NCBI GenBank assembly: GCA_009928955.1
Contig: SABN01000007.1
Location: 1 to 54,618 of the forward strand
Direction: 5' to 3'
Source: Opitutia bacterium
GTDB taxonomy: Bacteria; Verrucomicrobiota; Kiritimatiellia; CAIQIC01; Lenti-01
Length of the DNA: 54,618 nucleotides
The translations under genes were made by a program, and so were the position numbers. The notes under the pieces were generated by a model, which saw only the letters and a list, made by a program, of their open reading frames with translations, did no database searches and was not told the origin of the DNA. Position 1 is the stretch's first letter. Each line of letters starts with the position of its first letter. Shown piece by piece: positions 44,508 through 54,031 of the stretch.

Positions 44508-45383
44508 TCAATCCACCCGGATGAAGTGCTTCCGGGAGGTGTCGATCCCGGTCCACCTTTCCAACGCCGCCATCCAGCGGTTCTTGCGCTCGCGGGACGT
44601 CAACACATGGTCCGGATTGGCCGGGAACAGGCCCTCGGCCGGCGGCAGCCACTCCTGGATCGCCCGCGGATGCGCGCCGGCGAACGGCTGCAGCACCTGC
44701 GGATCGATCTCGGCATAGTCCACCTGGGGAAACGGCTTGTCGCTCCAGTGACGGATCGTGCCCTTCCACTTCTCGTTGAACTTCGCCTCGGGCCGCACCC
44801 AGCCGTAGTGGTAGATCGTCGCGTCGGCGAACGCCGCGCGCGGATAGCGCATGCGCTTGTAGCCCGTCACCACCGAGAAAAACAGCCCCTTCGGCCCCCA
44901 GATCGGGATGTTGTTGCGCACGGCGCGCACCTCGCGCCGGTACCAGCGCGGCGAGGACGCCACCGTGTTCCGGTTCCCGTAGAAATGCAGATAGCGGAAA
45001 TAGAGCGCCTCGACCCGGCGGTCGTCCAGATGCCGCTCCATCGCGGCGCGGAGGCGCGGCAGGTCGTCTTCGTGCAGGAGTTCGTCGCCCTCGAGATAGA
45101 TCGCCCAGTCGCCCGTGCAGTTGAACAGCGCGATCGTCTTCTGCTGGCCGTAGATGAACCCCTTCACCTTCCAGCTCCCGTCCAGGTTCTCGTTCCACGC
45201 GGTCGGCAGGATCCGGATCTTGGGGTCGCCGATCGCCCGGATCCGCGCCTCGGTGTCGTCGTCGCACGGCCCCAGCGCGATGACGAATTCGTCCACCAGC
45301 GGCAGCGCGGAGCGGATCGATTCCACGAAGGGGAACGCCAACCGCTGGGCGTTCCGCAGAAACGTGAAGGCGCTGATTTTCAT
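44508..45383 (-). CDS. Family 2-like glycosyltransferase
   Basis: This 291-residue cytoplasmic GT-A fold protein starts MKISAFTFLRNAQRLAFPFV and has the acidic metal site AIYLEGDELLHEDD and FVIALGPCDDDTEARI. A C-terminal YHYGWVRPEAKFNEKWKG segment is shared with other GT2-like bacterial proteins. No membrane segment is seen. It follows gspF by 19 bp on the same strand and may be transcribed with the secretion genes. Sugar donor and acceptor are unknown. Confidence 0.78.
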   Translation of the reverse strand: MKISAFTFLRNAQRLAFPFVESIRSALPLVDEFVIALGPCDDDTEARIRAIGDPKIRILPTAWNENLDGSWKVKGFIYGQQKTIALFNCTGDWAIYLEGDELLHEDDLPRLRAAMERHLDDRRVEALYFRYLHFYGNRNTVASSPRWYRREVRAVRNNIPIWGPKGLFFSVVTGYKRMRYPRAAFADATIYHYGWVRPEAKFNEKWKGTIRHWSDKPFPQVDYAEIDPQVLQPFAGAHPRAIQEWLPPAEGLFPANPDHVLTSRERKNRWMAALERWTGIDTSRKHFIRVD

Positions 45384-45402
45384 TCCCGAGCCGCCCGCCT
45401 GC

Positions 45403-46719
45403 TCAGGTGTTGAGGCCGTTGGTCAGCTCGAAGACGGCCATCAGCATGCTGACGGCCACGAAGCCGACGCCGATCGCGATGATCAGCATCATGACGGGCT
45501 CCAGGATGGTGGTGAAGATCTTGACGGCGCGGTCCAGCTCGTTGTCGTAGCGCCGGCCGATGTGCTCCAGCGCGCTGGCCATGTCGCCCGATTCCTCCCC
45601 GATGGCCAGCATGTCGGTCAGCAGCCGGGGAAACACCCCGTCCTGCGCGAGGGGCCGCGAGATGGTCGAGCCGTCGGTGACCCGGTCCTTGGCCTCGCGG
45701 ATGGACCGGGCGATGAGGGTGTTGCCGACCGTGTGCTCCACGATGGACAGCGCCTGCAGCACCTGCACGCCGTTGGCCAGCAGCGTGCCGAGCGTGTGGG
45801 CGAAGTTCGCGAAGGCGTCCGCGCGGATGATGTTCCCGGCCACCGGCAGGCGCAGCAGGGTCCGGTCCTTCCAGTCCCGGCCCGCCGGCGTCTTCAGCGC
45901 CCGCCGCAGCGCCGCGAGGCCGAAGAACAATCCGATCGCCATCGCCCAGCCGTACTGCAGCAGGCCCTTGCTCAGTCCGATCAGGATCCGCGTGGGCAGC
46001 GGCAACGTGCCGCCCAGCTCCTCGAACATGGCCGAAAAACGCGGAATCACGAAGATCATCATGAACAGCATCGCCCCGAACCCCACCAAGGTCACGATGA
46101 GCGGATAGACCAGCGCCATGCCCACCTTCTCGCGCGCGGACAGCACCCGCTCGTAGTGCTTCACCAGCCGCTCGAGCACGCCCGGCAGCTGTCCGCTGGC
46201 CTCGCCGGCCTTCACCATGCTGACGAAGAGCGTCGGGAAGCTGTCGGGCCAGCGCGCCAGCGCGCCCGACAGGCTCGTCCCCTGCACGATCTCGTCGCGC
46301 AGGCTCGTCACGATGGCGTCCTGCGCCTTGCCCGTCTTGCGCTGGGCCAGCGCGTGCAGCGCCGACCCCAGCGTCATGCCCGACGCCAGCAGATCGGACA
46401 GCTCGCTGGTGAACAGCAGCAGGTCGCCGATCTTCATCCGGGGCTTGGAACGGAAGCTCTTCTCGAACCGGAGCCATTTCCGGCCGGCGGACTCCGGGGC
46501 CGCCGGGGACGCGGGCGAAGCCGGGACCTCGGCTTTCGACGGCGTCTTCGGCTTCTCGGCGGAAGGCGCGGCCGTCTTTCCCTGCCCATCCGACACGGAG
46601 ATGGGCACGAACCCCATGCGCCCGAGCTGCGCCATCAGCGCCCGCTTGTCGGGAGCGTCGAGCACCCCCTCCTGCCGCTCCCCGGCCCGGTTCTTGGCGA
46701 TGTATCGGAATGGCGGCAT
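45403..46719 (-). CDS. gspF: Type II secretion/type IV pilus inner-membrane platform protein GspF
   Basis: This 438-residue protein opens with the short PilC/GspF N-terminal domain, MPPFRYIAKNRAGERQEGVL. An Ala/Pro/Lys-rich linker (75-115) leads to two T2SSF domains: FTSELSDLLASGMTLGSALH and FAHTLGTLLANGVQVLQALS. Membrane helices are at about 215-240, 265-285 and 410-430 (MMLIIAIGVGFVAVSMLMAV). It assembles pseudopilins with the GspE motor. It follows gspE by 31 bp. Confidence 0.93.
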   Translation of the reverse strand: MPPFRYIAKNRAGERQEGVLDAPDKRALMAQLGRMGFVPISVSDGQGKTAAPSAEKPKTPSKAEVPASPASPAAPESAGRKWLRFEKSFRSKPRMKIGDLLLFTSELSDLLASGMTLGSALHALAQRKTGKAQDAIVTSLRDEIVQGTSLSGALARWPDSFPTLFVSMVKAGEASGQLPGVLERLVKHYERVLSAREKVGMALVYPLIVTLVGFGAMLFMMIFVIPRFSAMFEELGGTLPLPTRILIGLSKGLLQYGWAMAIGLFFGLAALRRALKTPAGRDWKDRTLLRLPVAGNIIRADAFANFAHTLGTLLANGVQVLQALSIVEHTVGNTLIARSIREAKDRVTDGSTISRPLAQDGVFPRLLTDMLAIGEESGDMASALEHIGRRYDNELDRAVKIFTTILEPVMMLIIAIGVGFVAVSMLMAVFELTNGLNT

Positions 46720-46750
46720 CGGCTCCCCGGGTCCTCGCGGGCGGGCCGCC

Positions 46751-48457
46751 CTAGGACTCGTCCTCCGAGGTCACGCGAATCACTTCTTCCAACGTGGTCA
46801 CGCCGGCCAGCGCCTTCCGCCAGCCGTCGGTGCGCAGCGTGCGCATCCCGTGCTCCAGCGCCTGCGCCTTGATGTCGGCCGCGGAGGCGCGGTCCACGAT
46901 CATCTGCCGGATGGCATCGGTGACCGCGAGGATTTCATAGATCCCGGTCCGCCCGCTGTAGCCGGTCCCGCGGCATTCCTCGCACCCCACCGGCTCGCAG
47001 ATCGTGCCCGTCGACAGCTTGTCCAGCGGGAACCCGAGGCTCTCGAGGAACGGCCGATCGATGTTCCAGGCGCGCTTGCAGGCGGGGCACAGGCGCCGGA
47101 TGAGGCGCTGGGCCACGAGCGCCTCCACCGAGCTGGCCACCAGGAACGGCTCGATCCCCATGTCCACCAGCCGCGTGATGGCGCCCGCCGCGTCGTTCGT
47201 GTGCAGCGTGCTGAACACCAGATGGCCCGTCAACGCCGCCCGGATCGCGATGTCCGCCGTCTCCTGGTCGCGGATTTCGCCGACCATGATCACGTCGGGA
47301 TCCTGGCGCAGGATGTGCCGCAACCCCACCGCGAAGGTCAGGCCGATCTCCGGCCGCATCTGGATCTGGTTGATGCCCGCCATCTCGTATTCGATCGGGT
47401 CCTCGACCGTCAGGATGCGCTTGTCCACCGAGTTGATGGTGTGGAGCCAGGCGTACAGGCTGGTGGACTTGCCGGACCCGGTGGGGCCCGTGACCAGCAG
47501 GATGCCGTGCGGCTTCCGGATCAGCTTGTGCAGCAGATCTTCGTCGTCCTTGAAAAGCCCCAGCTTGTCCATGCCGTACATGCCGCTGGAGCGCATCAGC
47601 AGACGCAGGCTCACGCTTTCGCCATAGACGGTGGGCATGGTGGAGACGCGCACGTCGATCTCCTCGCCCTTCACCCGCAGGCTGATGCGCCCGTCCTGCG
47701 GCAGGCGCTTCTCGGCGATGTCCATCCCCGCCATCACCTTGATGCGGCTGATGATCGCCGACTGGAACCGCTTCATCTGCGGCGGCAACGGCGTCGGATG
47801 CAGCACGCCGTCGATGCGGTAGCGGATGCGCAGATCGTTTTCCATCGGCTCGATGTGGATGTCGGTGCCGCGGTCGTGGTGCGCCTCCCAGATGATCTGG
47901 TTCACGAACTTCACGACGCTGGCGTCCTGGTCCAAGGTGCTCAGGTCGCCGACCGAGGGCCCCAGATCCTCATCCAAGTCGATCTGGTTGCCCGCGATCA
48001 GCCGGTCGAGCGTGTCCGCGCCCACGCCGTAGAACTTCTTGGCGGCCTTCTCGATGTCCGCGGCGGGGCTGAGGGCGAACTTGACGCGCAGGCCGGAGGA
48101 CAGGCGGAGGGCGTCGGACAGGCCCGGCCGGAACGGCTCGCTGGTCGCCACGCGCAGGGATCCGTTCTCCATGCTGATCGGAATGACGTTGTATTGGAAG
48201 ACGGCCTTGGTGGGCACCTTCTCCAGGATCTCGCCGGCGATGGGCTTGTCGCCCACCCGCACGTAGGGAACCTGGAGCGCCTTGGCCAGCGCGGCCAGGA
48301 AGACGTCCTCGCGCGCATATTCCAGCGCGACCACGGCGGCGGTGAGCACGCCGTCGTTTTCGCGCTGCTTGATGGCCAGCTCCTCGATCTGCGAAGGGGT
48401 GAAAAGCCCCGTCGCCTCGAGCAGCGCCGTCAGCCGGTTGGATGCCGCTCCGATCAT
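46751..48457 (-). CDS. gspE: Type II secretion ATPase GspE
   Basis: This 568-residue hexameric ATPase has a GspE N-terminal domain (about 1-150). The motor domain has Walker A TGPTGSGKSTSLYAWL, the Asp box TVEDPIEYEMAGINQIQ, Walker B PDVIMVGEIRDQETADIA and the His box LVFSTLHTNDAAGAI. A tetracysteine zinc module is present, CPACKRAW and CEECRGTGYSGRTGIYEIL. It powers pseudopilus assembly. The gene is 6 bp after the zinc-ribbon gene and upstream of gspF. Confidence 0.95.
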   Translation of the reverse strand: MIGAASNRLTALLEATGLFTPSQIEELAIKQRENDGVLTAAVVALEYAREDVFLAALAKALQVPYVRVGDKPIAGEILEKVPTKAVFQYNVIPISMENGSLRVATSEPFRPGLSDALRLSSGLRVKFALSPAADIEKAAKKFYGVGADTLDRLIAGNQIDLDEDLGPSVGDLSTLDQDASVVKFVNQIIWEAHHDRGTDIHIEPMENDLRIRYRIDGVLHPTPLPPQMKRFQSAIISRIKVMAGMDIAEKRLPQDGRISLRVKGEEIDVRVSTMPTVYGESVSLRLLMRSSGMYGMDKLGLFKDDEDLLHKLIRKPHGILLVTGPTGSGKSTSLYAWLHTINSVDKRILTVEDPIEYEMAGINQIQMRPEIGLTFAVGLRHILRQDPDVIMVGEIRDQETADIAIRAALTGHLVFSTLHTNDAAGAITRLVDMGIEPFLVASSVEALVAQRLIRRLCPACKRAWNIDRPFLESLGFPLDKLSTGTICEPVGCEECRGTGYSGRTGIYEILAVTDAIRQMIVDRASAADIKAQALEHGMRTLRTDGWRKALAGVTTLEEVIRVTSEDES

Positions 48458-48463
48458 CCGGCC

Positions 48464-48928
48464 CTACACGGGTTTCTCGGACCGGGCCTCGGCCAGCAAC
48501 GCCACGGCGCGGTCCAGCGCATCCTGCACCGAGGCCAGTTCCGCGGCGATCCGGTCGAGGCGCTCCGCGTTGGACGAGCGCACTTGTTCCAGAAACGAGC
48601 GCCGCTCCTGCAACGCCTCCTTCTCCGCCGCCAACCGGTCGATCTGCTCGTTCGCCATGGACAGCGCGGCGTCCAACTGCCGGATGACGGCCTGGGGATC
48701 TTCCTCCCCCCCCGCGGCCGGGCGCGGAACCGCCGCGACCGGCGCTTCCGGCGTGCCCGCGTCGGGAATCGGCACCTGCACCGCCCGTCCGCAGTTCGCG
48801 CACGGAACCATCAGGCCGGATCCGGCCGACTCGATCGCCATGTTCTTGCCGCAATAGGGGCAGTCGAACAGGATGTCGCCCTCGCGGATCTCCGTCATCT
48901 CCGTCGCTTGTTTCCGGTCATTGCTCAT
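48464..48928 (-). CDS. Zinc-ribbon/coiled-coil protein inserted in the secretion operon
   Basis: This 154-residue soluble protein has an N-terminal zinc ribbon (DCPYCGKNM with PCANCGRAVQVP), a Pro/Ala linker (about 55-80) and a coiled coil (MANEQIDRLAAEKEALQERR onward). I do not know it as a standard Gsp component. Its start overlaps the gspD stop and it ends 6 bp before gspE, so it is firmly within the operon. It could link the cytoplasmic ATPase to another partner, which is inference. Confidence 0.7.
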   Translation of the reverse strand: MSNDRKQATEMTEIREGDILFDCPYCGKNMAIESAGSGLMVPCANCGRAVQVPIPDAGTPEAPVAAVPRPAAGGEEDPQAVIRQLDAALSMANEQIDRLAAEKEALQERRSFLEQVRSSNAERLDRIAAELASVQDALDRAVALLAEARSEKPV

Positions 48929-51822
48929 GGGGATTCTCCATTCTGCGGTTCGGATCCGGCCGCGGGCGCCGGGAACATCGAGGGCTTGGCTTCCGCCGCC
49001 GGCTTGGCCTTGGCGCCCCAAAGGGCCCGGCGCGGCTTTTTCTCCGGCGCGGGAGCGGCCGGCGCGGGCGCCTCCGCCGGAACCGCCGGAACCGAAGGAT
49101 CGAACACATACGGCGCGGTGGCCGTCGGCTCGGCCGGCGCAGGCAGGGGGCCGGCCGGCGCCAGCGTCGGCGCGGCATCCGCCGCCTCCGCTTCGCCGGC
49201 CGCCTCCGCCTGGCCGCTCATCACCCGCTCGATCTCGCGGCCAAAGACCTCCGGATCCATCGCTTCCGGCGTGGGCTTGGGCAGGGGAGCGGCCGGTTCG
49301 ATCAACGCCACCGGCGGCGGCGCTTCCGCGCGGGCCCCGGCTCCCGCCTTCACCTGCGCGCGGCGGCTGGCGCCCTTCTCTTCCTTCTTCATCTCGCGGA
49401 GCTTGGCGGGCGAGAACGGCGCGAGCGAACTGTCCGACCAGCCGCGATACCAATCCTCGGCGGCCACGTTCGAGGACTGGTGGAGCCGTTCGGTCTCCAT
49501 CCGGGCCTCGTCGGGCGTCATCAGCACATACGGGGTGATGAGCACCAGCAGCTCCGTGCGCTTGCGCGTCTTGTCCTCGCTGCGGAACAGCGCGCCCAGC
49601 AGCGGAATGCTGCCCAGGATCGGGAGGCGCGTGTTGAGGGCCTGGTAGTCCGTCTGCACGAGGCCGCCGAGCACGATCGTCGAGCGGCTGGGCACGGAGA
49701 TCGACGCGGTCATCTCGCGCTTGTTGATCGACGTCATCGTGCCGCTGGTGCCCACGTCCACGGGCTCGCCCAGCGTGTCCGCGGACTGGGTGATCTCGAG
49801 CGTCACATAGCGCGAGGGGTTGATCCGCGGCTTCACCTTCAGCTGGATGCCCACGTCCTTGTATTCGTAGTCCGACCGGTAGGTCCCCCCGCTCTCCGTG
49901 TCCCCCGTGCGGATCGGAATCTGCTGGCCGCTCATGATGCTCGCCTCGGTGTTGTCCGTCGTCAGGATCACCGGCGTGGCCAGCACCCGCCCCTCGCCCG
50001 AGGAGGCGACCATCTCCAGCACCAGGTCCATGTTCAGGTCCACGAAGGTGAAGAAGTAGTTCAGGCCCGAACCGCCCCCGAGCGCCCGCGTGACGGAATC
50101 GCCCGCCACCGTCGAGAAGGAATTCTTCCCGAAATTGCCGCCCCACGAGGCCAGCGGCTCGCGCACGCTCACCCCGCCGTTCGCGCCCGCGGTCCGCTGG
50201 CTGTAGGCCGTCATCGACTTCTGCAGCCAGTTCACGCCATAAGCCGTGTTGTTGTTGAGGTTCACCTCCAGGATGACCGCCTCGATCAGCACCTGCGCCA
50301 ACATGATGTCCACCTTCTTGATGATCTCCTGCAAGGCGGCGATGTCGCCCTTGGTGCCCATCAGCATCAGCGTGTTGGTGCGCTTGTCGGCCAGGATCTT
50401 CGTGTTGGGCGAGAGCTGCCCGATCTTGCTGGCGGCCGCCTCGCCCGCGGCCTGCCGCACGCGGTCCGTCGCCGCCGCGCGCGCGCGGACATAGTCTTCG
50501 AGCGCCTTCGCCCGCGTGTCGGTGGCCGCCGCCCCGTCGCCCGCCGCCGCCCCGGCGCCCGTGGCCTTGTCGGCCTGCGCCGAGCCGATGAAACTGTTCA
50601 GCAGGCTCTCCATCTCGGTGGCGTCGGCAAACTCCAAGGCGAGCACCTGCACGATCACCTCCGGATCCACCGGCCGGTCCAGCACCGCCACGATCTTGTC
50701 GAAGAACACGAAGTTGGAGGGGCGCGAAATGACGATGATGATGTTGGTGCGCTCGTCGGCCAGGATCTTGACCTTGCCTTGCACGATGCCCCGCTCGGCC
50801 ATCGCCGCTTCGATCGCCGCCGCCGTGTCCGCCGCCGGGGCCTCCGCGGCCGCCGGCTGCCGGGCGCGGATCATGCTCGCCGGCCGCCGGACCGCCGCCG
50901 CCGCCGGCTGCGCGACCTGCGCCACTTCTTCCTTCTTCTCCCCGTCGCTGACCAGTTCGTTCAGGCGCGAGGCGATCTCCGAGGCCTTGGCGTGCTGGAT
51001 CTCATAGACGCGCGTCTCGATGCGCGTCTCCGTGGGCTGGTCCACCATCTCGAGGATCTCGTAGATCCGCCTGAGATTCGCGGAGGTCTCCGTCACCAGC
51101 AGGCTGTTGATGCGGTCGAACCGCTGCACCTTGCCGTAGCCGTGGAGCATGGCCTGCACGATGGTCATCGCGTCTTCCATCTCCAGATATTTCAGGGCGA
51201 CCAGCTGGCTGACCAGCGCGTCGCTGTCGGGATGGCCGCCTTCCGGAGCCTCCTTCTGGATCGCGAGGCCTTCCGTGGTGGCGTTGGCGATCGGCACCAC
51301 GCGGTAGAAGCGGCTCCCCAGCGGCACCAGCGCGAGGTTGTTCATCGAAAGCAGGCTGTCCATCGCCTGGATCATCTCGGCGCGGGTCAGCTTCGCCACC
51401 TTGGCCTTGAAGGTGAACGTGGCGTTCACCCCCGGCGCCTTGATCATCGTGCGCCCGGTCAGCTTGGAATACTCATCCAGGAACTGGTCGATCGGCGCGT
51501 CCTGGAACTTGGGCGTATACCCCAGATCGCCATCCTCCATCATCGCGGTCTCCGTGGCGAAACCGTCCGGATCTCCTCCCGCGGCGGGTGCCCCGGCCTC
51601 GGCGGCCCGGGCCGCCCGCAACTGCTGGATGCGCGCGCGCGCCGCGTCGGCCGGCGAGGGCGCCGGCGCCGCCGGAGCCCCTTCGGGCGGAGGCGGAGCC
51701 AGCTCCGGCTCGGGGGCCATCTCCTGCGCGAACACGGGCGCCGGCAAGGAGGCGAGGATGAACGCCGCGGCCAGCAGCCAAGTCAGGCCGCGGGCGGACT
51801 TTGAAATGCGGGTGGACATCAT
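48925..51822 (-). CDS. gspD: Type II secretion secretin GspD
   Basis: This 965-residue outer-membrane secretin has a signal peptide (GLTWLLAAAFILASLPAPVFAQ) and a Pro/Ala-rich N-terminal linker. N-domains include IDQFLDEYSKLTGRTMIKAP and ILADKRTNTLMLMGTKGDIA. The secretin core has SGQQIPIRTGDTESGGTYRS, VPSRSTIVLGGLVQTDY and ILGSIPLLGALFRSEDKTRK. It is longer than the usual 650-700 residues because of the linker, an insert near 330-400 and a roughly 170-residue Pro/Ala/Glu-rich tail. ATG 51822 (GGAA 5 bp upstream) is followed immediately by ATG 51819. Confidence 0.93.
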   Translation of the reverse strand: MMSTRISKSARGLTWLLAAAFILASLPAPVFAQEMAPEPELAPPPPEGAPAAPAPSPADAARARIQQLRAARAAEAGAPAAGGDPDGFATETAMMEDGDLGYTPKFQDAPIDQFLDEYSKLTGRTMIKAPGVNATFTFKAKVAKLTRAEMIQAMDSLLSMNNLALVPLGSRFYRVVPIANATTEGLAIQKEAPEGGHPDSDALVSQLVALKYLEMEDAMTIVQAMLHGYGKVQRFDRINSLLVTETSANLRRIYEILEMVDQPTETRIETRVYEIQHAKASEIASRLNELVSDGEKKEEVAQVAQPAAAAVRRPASMIRARQPAAAEAPAADTAAAIEAAMAERGIVQGKVKILADERTNIIIVISRPSNFVFFDKIVAVLDRPVDPEVIVQVLALEFADATEMESLLNSFIGSAQADKATGAGAAAGDGAAATDTRAKALEDYVRARAAATDRVRQAAGEAAASKIGQLSPNTKILADKRTNTLMLMGTKGDIAALQEIIKKVDIMLAQVLIEAVILEVNLNNNTAYGVNWLQKSMTAYSQRTAGANGGVSVREPLASWGGNFGKNSFSTVAGDSVTRALGGGSGLNYFFTFVDLNMDLVLEMVASSGEGRVLATPVILTTDNTEASIMSGQQIPIRTGDTESGGTYRSDYEYKDVGIQLKVKPRINPSRYVTLEITQSADTLGEPVDVGTSGTMTSINKREMTASISVPSRSTIVLGGLVQTDYQALNTRLPILGSIPLLGALFRSEDKTRKRTELLVLITPYVLMTPDEARMETERLHQSSNVAAEDWYRGWSDSSLAPFSPAKLREMKKEEKGASRRAQVKAGAGARAEAPPPVALIEPAAPLPKPTPEAMDPEVFGREIERVMSGQAEAAGEAEAADAAPTLAPAGPLPAPAEPTATAPYVFDPSVPAVPAEAPAPAAPAPEKKPRRALWGAKAKPAAEAKPSMFPAPAAGSEPQNGESP

Positions 51823-51832
51823 GGTCGTTCCA

Positions 51833-52432
51833 TTAGGGTTGTGCCGCTTCTTCCTCCGGCGCGGGGCCGGCGGCTTCTGGCTTGCTCTCCGTCCCGCCGG
51901 CTTCCCGGCGATACGCATAATCCATCGCGAAAGTCCCTTTCAGGCGGCCAGCCGGCGTTCCTTGTCCGCCGACGGGCTGGATCGACAGCTGGCGCACATC
52001 CGACACCACGCCCTGCGACTGCTGCGCATGCAGGAAATTCACCAGCGCCATCAGATCCCCCTCCCAATAGCAGGTGATGGACGTCTCGTACAGATCTCCC
52101 GCCTGCCGCTCGGCATCCGCCTCCCGTCGCGTCAGCACCAGCCCCTGCTGGCCCACCATCTTCTCCAGCGACGGCATCAGCTCCGACTCCGCCCGCTTCC
52201 CCGCCGGAAAAACCGGCAGCCCTTTTCGGAACTCCGCCAAGCGCGACTCCACCGCCTCCCGGCTGTCCAGCAGCTGCTGCGCTTCCGCCTGGCGGGCCTG
52301 CAGATCTTCGCGCTGCGCCCGGAACCCGGCCCATTCCTGGATTTTCGGGTCCAGCGCCAGATAGGTCAGCGCCAGCACCACCACCCCCGCAGTGGCGAAC
52401 AACAGATTCAGCTCGCGCGCGGCGATCTTCAC
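51833..52432 (-). CDS. GspM/PilO-like inner-membrane protein
   Basis: This 199-residue protein has one membrane segment near the N terminus (LLFATAGVVVLALTYLAL, 9-26), a helical stretch (QREDLQARQAEAQQLLDSRE) and a ferredoxin-like periplasmic domain (CYWEGDLMALVNFLHAQQ). This is the GspM/PilO layout. It overlaps the GspL-like gene by 4 bp and precedes gspD by 10 bp, the position expected for this component. Sequence conservation in this family is low, so the name is by topology and context. Confidence 0.72.
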   Translation of the reverse strand: MKIAARELNLLFATAGVVVLALTYLALDPKIQEWAGFRAQREDLQARQAEAQQLLDSREAVESRLAEFRKGLPVFPAGKRAESELMPSLEKMVGQQGLVLTRREADAERQAGDLYETSITCYWEGDLMALVNFLHAQQSQGVVSDVRQLSIQPVGGQGTPAGRLKGTFAMDYAYRREAGGTESKPEAAGPAPEEEAAQP

Positions 52433-53835
52433 GATTTCTCCTCGCCGGTCCCCGGCAGGCGGATCGTGATGCCGAATTGCGAACTCGCGCCCCGGGGCGT
52501 GTTGCGCGTGCTGATGCCTTCGGACTTCACCTCGGAAAACAGCTCCATCCGCTCCAGCGCCTGGATGAACTCATAGACCTTGTTCGGCGAATCCGCCTCT
52601 CCCCGCAGCGAAAGCGAAATCCCCTTGCGATACACGAACGAGGTCAGGTCCATCCCCTGCGGCAGCGCCCCCGACAGCACCCGCAGGCATTCCAGCGCCG
52701 AATAGGTGCGGTCGGCATACTGCGCGAATTCCATCTCTTTGACCCGCAGCCGCCGGATCTCCAGCGCCGGCCCCTCCATCGCCGCGACCGTCGCCTGCAG
52801 CCGCGCCAGACGGCCCCGCTGCACGTTCAGCAACGTCCAGAACAGGCCCAGCGCCAGCAGCCAGGCCGCCAGGAAAACCGTGGCCGCCCGCATCAGCTTC
52901 CGCCGGGTCTGCCGCGCCACATCCGCCGCGCGCCAGGTCTCCGGCGCCAAATCCATCGCCAGCAGCTTGGCCGGCTCCGTCAACCGCCGCGCCACGCCTT
53001 CCGACGCCGTCGGCAGCTCCTCCAGCGCATGCGTGAACAACGCCTCCAGCCCGAGCGCGCCCCGCAGCGGTTCCGCCCAATCCGCCGGCACCTCCGCGGC
53101 ATGGAAGACATGCACCGTCAGCAGGCCCGCCCCCCCCCACTCCGTCTCCAGCGCCGTCAGGGAATAGCTCATCTCTTCCGCGCACTCTCCGAGCCATTCG
53201 GCGCGGGCCACCGCCTCGTCCCCGGCCAGCGGCGCGGGCAGCGAGCGGAACAGCAGCGGCATCCCGTCCCGCGCCACCACCATGTCCAGACCGGAAACCG
53301 CCGCGCGCAGGAAAACCTGGGACCCGTGCGACGGAACATGTCCGCCATGCTTCAGCCCCCACCACCAGCCCAACACCTCCACATCCACCACGTCCGGCGG
53401 CGCCCCCGCCTCTTGGAACGGATGCCCGGCCGCCTCCACGACCTCGCGGCGGACCGCCGCCATCGCCACCAGCGACGACGCCCCCGACGCATCCAGCACT
53501 TCCGCGCCCAGCGCCATCGTCTCCACCGGAAACGGCGAAAACCGGTCCGTCTGCAACTCGGCCATGCCGCGCAGCTCCGCCGCGTCCGTGCTCGGCAGCA
53601 ACGCCACGCGCAACAAGACCCGCTCGGTCGGCAGCGCCACGGAAATCTTCCCCTTGAACTTCCGCAGATGCGGCTTGAGCGCCGCGGCCGGCACCGCGCC
53701 GCCCCCCCCTTCGGAAGCGGGCAGCGTCGCGCTCCCCTGCTCCGACACCTCCCACGCCTCCTTCACGCGCCGCAACACCGTCCATTCCAGACGGTTCTGC
53801 TGCACGCAAATGCCGGTCATCCACGAAGTGGCCAT
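52429..53835 (-). CDS. GspL-like protein (PilM-type cytoplasmic domain fused to PilN-type periplasmic domain)
   Basis: This 468-residue protein has an N-terminal ASKHA-like cytoplasmic domain (about 1-300: ISVALPTERVLLRVALLP, ELQTDRFSPFPVETMAL). One membrane segment follows (VFLAAWLLALGLFWTLL, about 330-346), then a PilN/GspL-like ferredoxin fold with the KVYEFIQALERMELFSEVKS end. GspL recruits GspE to the membrane. The frame continues upstream to 54033, but the region upstream of 53835 is intergenic-looking. ATG 53835 has TAGGA beside it. First gene of the visible secretion operon. Confidence 0.75.
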   Translation of the reverse strand: MATSWMTGICVQQNRLEWTVLRRVKEAWEVSEQGSATLPASEGGGGAVPAAALKPHLRKFKGKISVALPTERVLLRVALLPSTDAAELRGMAELQTDRFSPFPVETMALGAEVLDASGASSLVAMAAVRREVVEAAGHPFQEAGAPPDVVDVEVLGWWWGLKHGGHVPSHGSQVFLRAAVSGLDMVVARDGMPLLFRSLPAPLAGDEAVARAEWLGECAEEMSYSLTALETEWGGAGLLTVHVFHAAEVPADWAEPLRGALGLEALFTHALEELPTASEGVARRLTEPAKLLAMDLAPETWRAADVARQTRRKLMRAATVFLAAWLLALGLFWTLLNVQRGRLARLQATVAAMEGPALEIRRLRVKEMEFAQYADRTYSALECLRVLSGALPQGMDLTSFVYRKGISLSLRGEADSPNKVYEFIQALERMELFSEVKSEGISTRNTPRGASSQFGITIRLPGTGEEKS

Positions 53836-53928
53836 TCCTAGAAATTCCTCACCCTTTTCAATTCTCCATTCTATCTCCGCCGCCCGCCCCAAGCAACCGG
53901 ATTCCTCGCCCCCCGCCCAAAAACATCC

Positions 53929-53947
53929 CCCGCCGGGTTCCGGCGGG
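53929..53947. other. GC-rich hairpin in the divergent gspL/FHA intergenic region
   Basis: Eight paired bases, CCCGCCGG with CCGGCGGG, enclose a GTT loop. On the minus strand it is followed a few bases later by a TGTTTTTGG stretch, so it might end a leftward transcript, but no leftward gene lies to its right. The rest of 53836-54031 shows nothing I can support. Confidence 0.4.
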
Positions 53948-54031
53948 AGGGGCTCCTCCGAATTTCCGCCGCCGGGCTCCTGAATTCTTCCTTGCCCCGC
54001 GCCCCTCCCTTCCCGCACACTGGACGACGGC

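Noticed and set aside
46217-49648. Open plus-strand frame of about 1143 codons across gspF, gspE and gspD
   Set aside because: It is the complement of three well-supported secretion genes, and its product is rich in Arg, His and Gln with no domain pattern.
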